DNA from: JBBAGC01 sp964491265
Lineage (GTDB): Bacteria; Spirochaetota; UBA4802; UBA5550
Direction of reading: 5' to 3'
Length of the DNA: 64,000 nucleotides
Assembly (NCBI GenBank): GCA_964491265.1
Contig: CAZBFP010000006.1
Coordinates: 62,001-126,000 of the forward strand
A program made the position numbers and the translations under genes. The stretch's first letter is position 1. Every line of letters starts with the position of its first letter. Shown here in pieces: positions 27,061 through 34,314 of the stretch. The notes beneath the pieces are model-generated. The model did not search any database. It was not told the origin of the DNA and saw nothing but the letters and a program-made list of their open reading frames with translations.

Positions 27061-27496
27061 GTTAAACTGAGCTGATAGCTTATTAAGCGGAGCGGAGCCG
27101 ATCGCTTGTTAAGTTAAGCTGAGCCGATCGCTTGTTGAGCGTAGCCGAAACAAGCCTGTTAAGCTGAGCGAAGCCGATCGCTTGTTGAGCGTAGCCGATC
27201 ATTTGTTAAGTTAAGCGAAGATGATCGCTTGTTGAGCGTAGCCGAAACAAGCCTGTTGAGCGGAGCCGNNNNNNNNNNNNNNNNNNNNNNNNNNNNNNNN
27301 NNNNNNNNNNNNNNNNNNNNNNNNNNNNNNNNNNNNNNNNNNNNNNNNNNNNNNNNNNNNNNNNNNNNATCATTTGTTAAGCTGAGCGAAGATGATCGCT
27401 TGTTGAGCGTAGCCGAAACAAGCTTGTTGAGCGGAGCCGATCATTTGTTAAGCTGAGCGAAGATGATCGCTTGTTGAGCGTAGCCGAAACAAGCCT
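27061..27496. repeat. Tandem higher-order array of TTGTTGAGCG-type units
   Basis: Units of about 21-26 bases built on CTTGTTRAGC-NG-AGC repeat head to tail. Three unit types alternate: GATCGCTTGTTGAGCGTAGC, GAAACAAGCYTGTTGAGCGG and GATCATTTGTTAAGCTGAGC. After the gap they form a 71-base super-period (ATCATTT at 27369 and again at 27440). GCTTGTT and AACAAGC within the array can pair to form hairpins. 71 is not a multiple of 3, so it is not a protein repeat. The array is interrupted by 100 N, so its true length is unknown. Confidence 0.85.
27269..27368. other. Assembly gap of exactly 100 N
   Basis: Exactly 100 undetermined bases lie inside the tandem array. The round number is typical of a scaffold gap of unknown real size, and the assembly probably collapsed or broke at the repeat. 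The frame that spans it is an artefact. Confidence 0.97.
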
Positions 27497-27717
27497 CAAA
27501 GAGGGACTCTATAAAGCTGAATAATTTAATAATAAAATGTGAAATAACTTTGTTGACTATTTTCTAATAATATTGCCTGAATAATTTCTTAAGAAAGAGA
27601 AAAAGATATTCCATAAAGAATATCTTTTTTCAGTAATTATTCCTGAAGATATATTTTGTATAATATTGCTGTTTTTAATTATTTAACTTCTAAAACTGTT
27701 CTGTGATGTGACATAAT

Positions 27718-28719
27718 ATGAAAATGATAAACCTGATAACATTAAATAATAAACCTTACCGGGATTCACTTGAAAAAATGAATTTCCAGATCAGGGAATT
27801 CCCCGTTTCTGTAGATCTGAACAGTCTCAAAAAAGGTTTCACATCTCATAAAAAAAATTATACTGTTCTGCAGATTACAAATGAGTCTTTAAAAACATTG
27901 AATCAATTCTGCGAAATAACAGACTTTCTATACAATAATACAAAACTGATCTGCATTTCTGATGATATTACACCGGAGATCAGGATCAGACTTATTAAGT
28001 GCGGCATTGCAGACTGTCTCCCATCCACTGAAGCAGGAGCTATAGCGTCCTACATAAGGATTCTTGACCAGAGAGAAAACCATAAAGCTGGAAAATTTTT
28101 AATTCTCGATGACAACAGTTCCCACTCAAAAATTTTAAACAGTATAATTAAAAGATTCGGCTATAAAACAGAGTTTATACCTGACGGTGATACCCTTTAC
28201 AGCAGATGCAGTGAGAATAATATTGAAATGATACTTGTAAACCTGGGAACCAGGGGGCTTGATCTTAACAGCATAATAAGAAGATCCTACGGGAACAGCG
28301 AAATAAAACGTAACCCCCTTGTATGCTACAAATGTATGGATGAAGGGCTCTTTGTTCATGAGCTTATTAGCGGACTACATAAAATTACAAAGGTTATATT
28401 AACACCCCAGGAGCTTTACAGCTTTCTTACAGATATACTCTTTAAAAAAGAGGTAATAACCGCATCTGCCAGACTTAATAAGGCATTAAAATTCGACCAA
28501 TACCGGGAATACTCAGGGAGTTCCATTTCCACTATTTATTATTCAATCCAGGAAAAGCTCAGCAGCAGGGAATCACTTTTTAAAGATGAAACAGTAACAG
28601 ACATGATTAATCTTACAAGAACCCTGGGGAGAACCCTGGCAAAGGTTGAAGGATTAAGATGGCTCAGCAACGATTCTGATGATGAAACTAAAAAAACTAC
28701 CTGCGGAGTCGGTGCTTAA
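27718..28719 (+). CDS. Protein with two degenerate receiver-like domains
   Basis: The 333-residue protein seems to have two CheY-like folds. The first (about 1-115) keeps the strand pattern but not the acidic residues. The second (about 126-235) has the acidic pair in FLILDDNSSHSKIL (D131, D132), but the position expected to be phosphorylated is Asn 175 in MILVNLGTRGLDL. A helical C-terminal region (about 240-333) has no family I can name. It is likely a pseudo-receiver that binds partners without phosphorylation. It has no strong ribosome site. It overlaps the convergent cytochrome gene by 23 bp. Confidence 0.65.
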   Translation: MKMINLITLNNKPYRDSLEKMNFQIREFPVSVDLNSLKKGFTSHKKNYTVLQITNESLKTLNQFCEITDFLYNNTKLICISDDITPEIRIRLIKCGIADCLPSTEAGAIASYIRILDQRENHKAGKFLILDDNSSHSKILNSIIKRFGYKTEFIPDGDTLYSRCSENNIEMILVNLGTRGLDLNSIIRRSYGNSEIKRNPLVCYKCMDEGLFVHELISGLHKITKVILTPQELYSFLTDILFKKEVITASARLNKALKFDQYREYSGSSISTIYYSIQEKLSSRESLFKDETVTDMINLTRTLGRTLAKVEGLRWLSNDSDDETKKTTCGVGA

Positions 28720-29326
28720 AATTAACATTCCCTTTTATCAATGAATCGATTGTGTGAATATATATTTTCTGTTTATGAATTTCATCGTGAGACTCAGGAT
28801 AACATGGCCGGTCATCTCTATGACATGATGTACATAGCCGTTCACGCCGCTTAAGGCTGTCTATACCGCGGATAGGATACATTCCAAGCCTCAAAGCCTT
28901 TCTGTAGCCGTTTTCACGGTTGGTATAATCAACATGATTACTGGCTTTATGATATTCACTGCCGGGCCCGTGGCACGCTTCACACCCCACCCCTTCACTT
29001 TTAAGCTCTTCATAACGGCCGCGCCCTGTTGTGTGGCACCTGAGGCAATCGGGATGATTAACCGGATCATCAATACCCTCTTTTTTTGCGATGACCATCC
29101 CCCTGTCTGTAAGGAGGGAAAAAAACGCTTTTGCATGAGGGGAGGATACCCAGATAGCATACTGATTCCCTATTGCATCCTCGCCGTGACACTCCCTGCA
29201 TACATTTACTCCCACATAGGTAAAATTATTACCTGGCGCATCGTCAGTAAAAAGTATAAATGCAGATATAAATATTGCTCCGGCAGTAAAGGGAATTATT
29301 TTTTTATAATACCATTTAAGATTCAC
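28697..29326 (-). CDS. Membrane-anchored tetrahaem cytochrome c
   Basis: I start it at GTG 29326 (209 residues), preceded by GGGGAG at good spacing; the frame is open to ATG 29359. One N-terminal membrane helix (about 11-28) could be an anchor or an uncleaved signal. Four c-type haem sites follow: CRECH (about 43), CLRCH (94), CEACH (115) and CTSCH (165). HGPGSEYH after the third gives possible distal His ligands. The pattern resembles cytochrome c554-like multihaem proteins. It probably carries electrons at the periplasmic face. No oxidoreductase partner gene is adjacent. Confidence 0.88.
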   Translation of the reverse strand: MNLKWYYKKIIPFTAGAIFISAFILFTDDAPGNNFTYVGVNVCRECHGEDAIGNQYAIWVSSPHAKAFFSLLTDRGMVIAKKEGIDDPVNHPDCLRCHTTGRGRYEELKSEGVGCEACHGPGSEYHKASNHVDYTNRENGYRKALRLGMYPIRGIDSLKRRERLCTSCHRDDRPCYPESHDEIHKQKIYIHTIDSLIKGNVNFKHRLRR

Positions 29327-29440
29327 CAGCGCTCCCCTCTCCCTGTTATCTATACACATATACCTCTATGCGGTCAAGAAAAAATGAGCTTGACATTGAC
29401 CCGATTTTAATTATATTTGAGTTTTACGGAGAGATATATA

Positions 29441-29734
29441 ATGGCCATAAAAGATGATGAATACAGAATCGGCGAATTCCTTATTGAGAATGGTATTATA
29501 AACCAGTCCCAGCTTACTGAGGCTCTGGAGCTGCAGAAGGATAACCCTGACCGAAGAATAGGTGAAATCCTTGTTACTCTTGGAGTTCTCAGCAAAGAGG
29601 ATATTGTCATGGCTATTGAGATGTATATGATGATGACAGATACAGACAATATCGGTATTGACGAATGGCTCGACCAGGATGAAGTCGATTTAATGATGAA
29701 AAAGCTTGATGATCCGGAATCAAAAATTACTTGA
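29441..29734 (+). CDS. Stand-alone MshEN/GspE-N-like domain protein
   Basis: I use ATG 29441 (97 residues), 8 bases after GGAGAG. The core (about 7-70) reads YRIGEFLIENGIINQSQLTE and RRIGEILVTLGVLSKEDIVM, the repeated pattern of the N-terminal domain of type II secretion and pilus ATPases (MshEN), which binds cyclic di-GMP in some members. No ATPase domain follows; the tail is acidic. It may be a single-domain adaptor or c-di-GMP binder, but that is inference. The thioesterase gene follows after 32 bp. Confidence 0.7.
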   Translation: MAIKDDEYRIGEFLIENGIINQSQLTEALELQKDNPDRRIGEILVTLGVLSKEDIVMAIEMYMMMTDTDNIGIDEWLDQDEVDLMMKKLDDPESKIT

Positions 29735-29766
29735 CAAAAGAGCCCGAATGAAAAATAGATGTATAC

Positions 29767-30183
29767 ATGCTTGAATATGAAGATAAGATATGTTTTGGTT
29801 GCGGTCCGGAAAATGAAGTCGGCTTAAAGCTTAAGCTTGAGTTTGATGATGACACAAAGACTGCTTTCGGTGAATACGCCGCCCATGAACTCCTTGAAGG
29901 GATTCCCAATATAATCCATTCCGGAATAGTTGCAACTATACTTGATGAAACTATGGTTACAGTAAACAAGTATCTGGAAGTTATGGCAATAACCAGTGAA
30001 ATTACTGTCCGCTATCTTCAGCCTGCCTTCATTGGCGAAAATCTCTATATCAGGGGCTGGTTTGTTAAAAAAAGCAAACGGGTTATTGAAAACAGGGCTG
30101 AAATAGAAAATGAGATGGGGAAAATAGTGGCGCGTGCAAAGGGGAAATACATCGAGGTGGATGAAATCCCTCAACCGGAGTAA
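29767..30183 (+). CDS. PaaI/DUF4442-like hotdog thioesterase
   Basis: The 138-residue protein is a hotdog-fold enzyme of the same subfamily as that at 4592. ICFGCGPENEVGLKL is the opening motif, IPNIIHSGIVATILDETMVT the central helix with its catalytic-region Asp/Glu, and ITVRYLQPAFIGENL the following strand. It should hydrolyse an acyl-CoA, substrate unknown. The ribosome site is weak, so it may be translated from the upstream MshEN-like message. It is followed by tRNA-Leu on the same strand. Confidence 0.85.
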   Translation: MLEYEDKICFGCGPENEVGLKLKLEFDDDTKTAFGEYAAHELLEGIPNIIHSGIVATILDETMVTVNKYLEVMAITSEITVRYLQPAFIGENLYIRGWFVKKSKRVIENRAEIENEMGKIVARAKGKYIEVDEIPQPE

Positions 30184-30243
30184 ACATCAGCAATAATTAA
30201 CTGATAAAAAATCTATTACTATAATAGATTTTTTTAATTAGTA

Positions 30244-30327
30244 GCCGAAGTGGTGAAATTGGTAGACGCACCGGACTCAAAATCCGGCGGGGGCAACCCC
30301 ATGAGGGTTCGATTCCCTCCTTCGGCA
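30244..30327 (+). tRNA. tRNA-Leu (anticodon CAA)
   Basis: A class II cloverleaf: acceptor stem GCCGAAG / CTTCGGC, D loop with GGTAGACGC, anticodon stem CCGGA / TCCGG with loop CTCAAAA (anticodon CAA), long variable arm GGGGGCAACCCC, and T arm GAGGG-TTCGATT-CCCTC. The discriminator base is A, as expected for leucine. CCA is not encoded. Confidence 0.97.
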
Positions 30328-30380
30328 GATACTCTCTCTTTTTTAACTTCTACTTCCCCGGACAATTACTCAATTATATA

Positions 30381-30460
30381 AATCAGGCACAGAGCCGTAT
30401 TATGGCAGGGCGTTTGATACAGGGTAATTGGTGAGATTTAAGAGGGACCCTGCGCCTGAT
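30381..30460 (+). ncRNA. Candidate structured RNA downstream of tRNA-Leu
   Basis: AATCAGGC (30381-30388) pairs with GCCTGAT (30454-30460). Directly stacked inside on the 3' side, GCAGGG (30405-30410) pairs with CCCTGC (30448-30453). An alternative AGGGT/ACCCT pairing is also possible. The pairs are GC-rich in an AT-rich gap. No T-run follows and I know no matching RNA family, so this is a weak proposal. Confidence 0.25.
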
Positions 30461-30473
30461 CCAATAATCCTTT

Positions 30474-30689
30474 CTATATAAGATTGCGTACCGGATAAAA
30501 ATCGATATTCATCTTTAAAGCATCAACAATCTCTCCATTAAACTCCTGAATGAAAGAGGAGACTGCACTCTCAATTGTTTTGTAATTTTCCTTATCTTTT
30601 CGTGTTCTAAAAGAGCCCTTACCTCTCGATTTCTGTCCGGCAGCCGTAAATACACATATGTTCTCTTTTTTTGTAACATAAGCTTTCAT
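30474..30689 (-). CDS. Small basic protein of unknown function (second gene of a tiny pair)
   Basis: The 71-residue product is basic in its first half (KSRGKGSFRTRKDKEN) and helical after that (TIESAVSSFIQEFNGEIV). GAGAGAG lies about 6 bases upstream of ATG 30689, which is convincing. It begins 21 bases after a 37-residue zinc-ribbon gene on the same strand, so the two look like a small operon. I recognise no family. Confidence 0.6.
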   Translation of the reverse strand: MKAYVTKKENICVFTAAGQKSRGKGSFRTRKDKENYKTIESAVSSFIQEFNGEIVDALKMNIDFYPVRNLI

Positions 30690-30710
30690 TTCACTCTCTC
30701 TATAGTATTA

Positions 30711-30824
30711 TTAAAGTGAACATGCTGAAAAACCGCAGAATGGACAGAAAAAACAGCCCGATTCAGGAACAAGTCTGTTACCGCAATCAGGACATTTATT
30801 TAAGTTCTTATTATAAATCCGCAT
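30711..30824 (-). CDS. 37-residue stand-alone zinc-ribbon protein
   Basis: This frame is short enough to be missed by gene callers. It starts at ATG 30824 behind GAGGTG and encodes NKCPDCGNRL then PESGCFFCPFCGFSAC and SL. CPDC and CPFC form a zinc ribbon, with two more cysteines at 24 and 35. The pattern resembles the C-terminal zinc finger of B12-dependent ribonucleotide reductase NrdJ, but no such enzyme is adjacent. It may be a detached domain or an independent small zinc protein. It heads a two-gene unit with 30474-30689. Confidence 0.55.
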   Translation of the reverse strand: MRIYNKNLNKCPDCGNRLVPESGCFFCPFCGFSACSL

Positions 30825-30922
30825 GTTTCACCTCTAGAACAAATATATAGTATATTTTTGTGTAGTATAAATCAACTGTTTTTTTATTTTTTTGTAAAAA
30901 AAAGATGTAAAATAGTTCAGCA

Positions 30923-31040
30923 ATTATTCTTAAAGATATTTTTTAGAGCTATAATAACGTTTTGCATATCCCCGCCGCCTACGGCGGCGGGGATATTAAA
31001 GCATTTTATTCCAAATTCAAGTTAAGGAATTAACACTGAA
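30923..31040 (+). repeat. Hairpin repeat, family 2, copy A
   Basis: The 118-base element begins ATTATTCTTAAAG and ends AAGGAATTAACACTGAA. Its centre is the hairpin CCCCGCCGCC-TAC-GGCGGCGGGG. Other copies are at 38080, 41620 and 44602. A second partial right end (ATTTTTACCATAAAATAT then CAGGAATTA) follows at 31059-31088. It occupies the 338-base gap before the ClpX-like gene, which starts 122 bases downstream; nothing else is seen there. Confidence 0.85.
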
Positions 31041-31162
31041 AATAGTTAATAAATCATTTTTACCATAAAATATATATTCAGGAATTATTACTGGAAAAAA
31101 ATAAAATATTTGCTTCAAAACAATATGAATATAACTTTTGTAAAAAATCACAGAGGACTGAA

Positions 31163-32641
31163 ATGACAAAACCATCAATAGATAATGAAAAAGCCTTTGA
31201 ACAGATCCTTAATATGGATCCTGAAGAACTCGATGTTAACCCGGAAGAAACAGGCAACCCTACAGGAACAAAAACTGTTGAGTCGGATATAAACTTCAAC
31301 CTTCTCCCCGAGGAGCTTGAAGAGTACCTTAACAGATACATTGTAGGGCAGGAATCCACTGTTGAGGTTATTGCCACAAAGGTGTGCACCCATTTTAACA
31401 GAATGAAGATTGAAAAAGATATCCCTGAAGATCAGCGGATTATAGGTAATATAAAAAGCAACATGCTCCTCATCGGGCCTACCGGTGTTGGTAAAACATA
31501 CATCATTAAGCTTATTGCAAAAAAAATAGGAGTCCCCTTTGTAAAAGCAGATGCCACAAAGTTCAGTGAAACAGGCTATGTGGGGGGTGATGTTGAAGAT
31601 CTTGTTCGGGAGCTTGTCCATGAAGCTGAAGGGGATATTTCTAAAGCGGAATACGGGATTATTTATATTGATGAAATTGACAAAATCGCCTCATCAGGCA
31701 ATACCACAGGACCTGATGTTTCAAGAACCGGGGTTCAGAGAAATCTTCTTAAACTTATGGAGGATTCTGATGTTGACCTGAAAACACCCCATGATCTGGC
31801 ATCACAGGTTGAAGCTGCAATGGAGGCTCAAAAAACAGGGAAGGTGACCCGCAAAAAAATAAGTACAAGAAATATTCTCTTCATTGTATCAGGTGCCTTT
31901 TCCGGGCTTACAGAAATAATCAATAAACGGATGAACAGCCAGAGTATCGGCTTCAACAAAAACAAGGCATCAGGTGAAAAAACTCACGATGTTTTAAAGA
32001 ATCTTAAAACCCAGGATATCATAGAATACGGTTTTGAATCGGAATTTGTCGGGCGTCTCCCTGTTTATGTTGTTCTAAATGAGCTCGATGTTGACGGGCT
32101 TTTTAAAATTTTAAAGAACAGATACAGCACTGTTATACTGGGGAAGAAGATGGATTTTCTTGCCTACGGGATAAAGCTCGACTTTACAGATGAAGCTCTT
32201 ATGGAACTTGCGGGCAGAGGCTTCTTTGAAAAAACCGGTGCCAGAGGGCTTCTAAGTGTTTTTGAAAAACTGCTGATTAAATTTGAAAAGAAACTCCCCT
32301 CTACCGGAATTAAGGAACTGCTTATTGATATGGACCTTATCAATAACCCGGAGAAAACACTTTCAGCAATGATAACAAAAGACGCTCTTGCAGCGTTTCA
32401 GAAGGAATTTCTTATTGAACACGGGATCTACCTCACATTTGACAGCGAAGCCGCAGCTGCACTGGAAAGCAGATCTGCAGAAACGGGGATGTCACTGAAA
32501 GAGCTATGTAATACATCCTTCGGGAACTACTTCCACGGCATCCGCCTTATGAAGCTTGAAAGTTTTAACATAACCGCTGATGCTGTAAACAATCCGGAAG
32601 TTTACCTGGATGAATATATAAAAAAGAATTACAAGGCATAA
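31163..32641 (+). CDS. ClpX-like AAA+ unfoldase lacking the zinc-binding domain
   Basis: The 492-residue protein has an acidic N-terminal region where ClpX has its zinc finger, then a ClpX-type AAA+ core. Walker A is GPTGVGKT (105-112), pore loop GYVG (138-141), Walker B IIYIDE (166-171). SIGFN (261-265) matches the IGF loop that docks ClpP, and FVGRLPVYVVLNELD the arginine-finger region. GARGLLSVFEKLLIKFEKKL is the ClpX small domain. It likely unfolds a specific set of substrates, possibly with ClpP. It is a paralogue rather than the housekeeping ClpX. GAGGACTGAA precedes the ATG. Confidence 0.85.
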   Translation: MTKPSIDNEKAFEQILNMDPEELDVNPEETGNPTGTKTVESDINFNLLPEELEEYLNRYIVGQESTVEVIATKVCTHFNRMKIEKDIPEDQRIIGNIKSNMLLIGPTGVGKTYIIKLIAKKIGVPFVKADATKFSETGYVGGDVEDLVRELVHEAEGDISKAEYGIIYIDEIDKIASSGNTTGPDVSRTGVQRNLLKLMEDSDVDLKTPHDLASQVEAAMEAQKTGKVTRKKISTRNILFIVSGAFSGLTEIINKRMNSQSIGFNKNKASGEKTHDVLKNLKTQDIIEYGFESEFVGRLPVYVVLNELDVDGLFKILKNRYSTVILGKKMDFLAYGIKLDFTDEALMELAGRGFFEKTGARGLLSVFEKLLIKFEKKLPSTGIKELLIDMDLINNPEKTLSAMITKDALAAFQKEFLIEHGIYLTFDSEAAAALESRSAETGMSLKELCNTSFGNYFHGIRLMKLESFNITADAVNNPEVYLDEYIKKNYKA

Positions 32642-32704
32642 GGCTCATCCCGAATTTTTGAAAAAAGTAATAGTATTACGTGTTTCCATATATTCCAGAG
32701 TCAG

Positions 32705-32899
32705 CCCCCTGTCCCCCAAAGGGGGGAAGTGAAATAAAAACTTTAGCAAGTTGATGAATCACAGTATTAAAAAATCCTTTATATTGTTGAGCTTGCAAAA
32801 GATTTGCGCATCAATATAAAGGGAACAGTTATCGAAGTGGCAGCAATTATATTTTAGAGTGATAATAGATTACTCGTGCCCCCTTCAGGGCGCCCTCTG
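32705..32899. repeat. REPIN/MITE-like element, family 1, copy 2 (inverted relative to copy 3)
   Basis: It begins CCCCCTGTCCCCCAAAGGGG; the right end is damaged (CGTGCCCCCTTCAGGGCGCC). The interior CTTTATATTGTTGAGCTTGC then CAATATAAAGG is the reverse complement of copy 3, showing insertion in the opposite direction. Adjacent 32901-32917 carries CTGTACTGAGCTCGTCG. Together they fill the 345-base gap between the ClpX-like gene and the DUF389 gene; no gene is seen. Confidence 0.8.
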
Positions 32900-32986
32900 C
32901 CTGTACTGAGCTCGTCGGTATAAGCGCAGCGAAGAAGTACCCCCTTTGCATCCCAAAATCCGGGATGAGCTATGTTAAAGGGAGCT

Positions 32987-34297
32987 TCACCTCCCCAGAG
33001 GCTCGCTCATAAAAAACCTCACATCAATTTCAGATATTGATTTATGCCTCTTCATGAGTGATTCAATTAAATTTTTCATTATAATATTATCAGGTTTTTC
33101 AACCCCTGTTACAGATAATTCCAGAACATCCCCTGTAAGTTCGCCGGTAATGTTAGAAGCGACAATAGACAGTTCCGGAAATTCCCTTTCAATAGTAATT
33201 CTTGCATCTGCCAATGCTGTCTCTTTTCTATAACCATCCACCATAAAAAAAGCTACCGGTATGGATATTACTGCAAGAATAATTACGGAAAAAACTATCT
33301 GCGACATTGCCCTTCGTGTAACTTCTGACTGGTCAGCGCTGAGAGGCTGCACCTTCATAAGCCAGAAAACAATTGCACCTGCAAGTGATATGCAGACAAG
33401 ATTAATCAGGAAAAGAAGCGTTGCTCCCCCTGCAACAGCCATATTCAGTTTACCTATACCGATCCCGATTGTGCAAAGTGGAGGCATAAGTGCAACAGCA
33501 ATGGCAATACCCACCAGTGAATTACTTATTTTTTTGTTGGCATTACCATAGGCACCAACAAGACCTGAAGCTATGGCAACTGCAACATCAAAGAGGGAGG
33601 GAGTTGTTCGTGCCATAATTTCACCAGACAGGACAGGGAGCGGTACAATAAAAGCAATAGATGAAGATATCAATATTGCCCAGAAAACACCTTTAATAAT
33701 AGAAACAAATGACATTTTTATCAGGAGAAGATCCCCCCACACAACACCAAGTGAAAATGCCAGGATCGGAGTCATTAGAGGAGCAACTATCATTGCTCCT
33801 ATTATTACTGCAGCTGAACCCTGAATAAGCCCCATAGTTGCGATAATACAGGATAAAATTGTTAAAACGTAGTATTCCCTGGTTGGAGCTGCACCCATGG
33901 CAAGGGTTTCAAAAATTGTCAGATCCTGTTTCTGCTTCTCACGGATTTTCAGAAACTCCCCGGTCTTCTCTCTCCAGAAAAAAGGATTAATTAAATTCTT
34001 TACTGTTCGCTCTTCAGGTGAAATTATCATAGAAACAACATCTTTCAGGTTCTCTTTTTCCGGCTTATTCCTGAGGCTTTCCTTCTCTTTCTCCAGGGGC
34101 TTCTCTTTCTCCGGGGGCTCCTCTTTCTCCGGGGGCTCCTCTTCCCCCTGCTTCAACTTAAGCCTGCTGCTTAAATTCTTTTTTTCAACCTCTACTTCCA
34201 CCACAACCTTATCAGGGGCCTCCCCGGCTGAAGGCTCCTCTTTATCTTTTTTAAGAATTATTGTGACGGTTTTTTTAAATATTTCATAAATTCCCAT
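32987..34297 (-). CDS. DUF389 / TIGR00341-type membrane protein
   Basis: The 436-residue protein has a long charged N-terminal part with Pro/Glu/Lys repeats (about 45-85: PPEKEEPPEKEKPLEKEKE). A DUF389 core follows with about seven membrane helices (about 140-385), including MGLIQGSAAVIIGAMIVAPL and MTPILAFSLGVVWGDLLL, the strongly conserved G-A-M-x-x-A-P-L-M-x-P motif. The family is widespread but functionally unassigned; a transport role is often assumed. It starts 17 bp after fbp on the same strand, so it is probably co-transcribed. The C-terminal soluble domain (about 390-436) is short. Confidence 0.85.
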   Translation of the reverse strand: MGIYEIFKKTVTIILKKDKEEPSAGEAPDKVVVEVEVEKKNLSSRLKLKQGEEEPPEKEEPPEKEKPLEKEKESLRNKPEKENLKDVVSMIISPEERTVKNLINPFFWREKTGEFLKIREKQKQDLTIFETLAMGAAPTREYYVLTILSCIIATMGLIQGSAAVIIGAMIVAPLMTPILAFSLGVVWGDLLLIKMSFVSIIKGVFWAILISSSIAFIVPLPVLSGEIMARTTPSLFDVAVAIASGLVGAYGNANKKISNSLVGIAIAVALMPPLCTIGIGIGKLNMAVAGGATLLFLINLVCISLAGAIVFWLMKVQPLSADQSEVTRRAMSQIVFSVIILAVISIPVAFFMVDGYRKETALADARITIEREFPELSIVASNITGELTGDVLELSVTGVEKPDNIIMKNLIESLMKRHKSISEIDVRFFMSEPLGR

Positions 34298-34314
34298 TAA
34301 GAGCTCCCCCTTAT

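Noticed and set aside
27229..27456. Open frame spanning the tandem array and the N gap
   Set aside because: It exists only because undetermined bases have no stops; the repeat period of 71 is not a multiple of three.
27061..27496. CRISPR array
   Set aside because: There are no unique spacers of constant length; the units run directly into each other and no cas genes are present.
30963..31000. Central GC hairpin of the family-2 repeats as a terminator
   Set aside because: None of the four copies is followed by a T-run, and they precede genes, not follow them.
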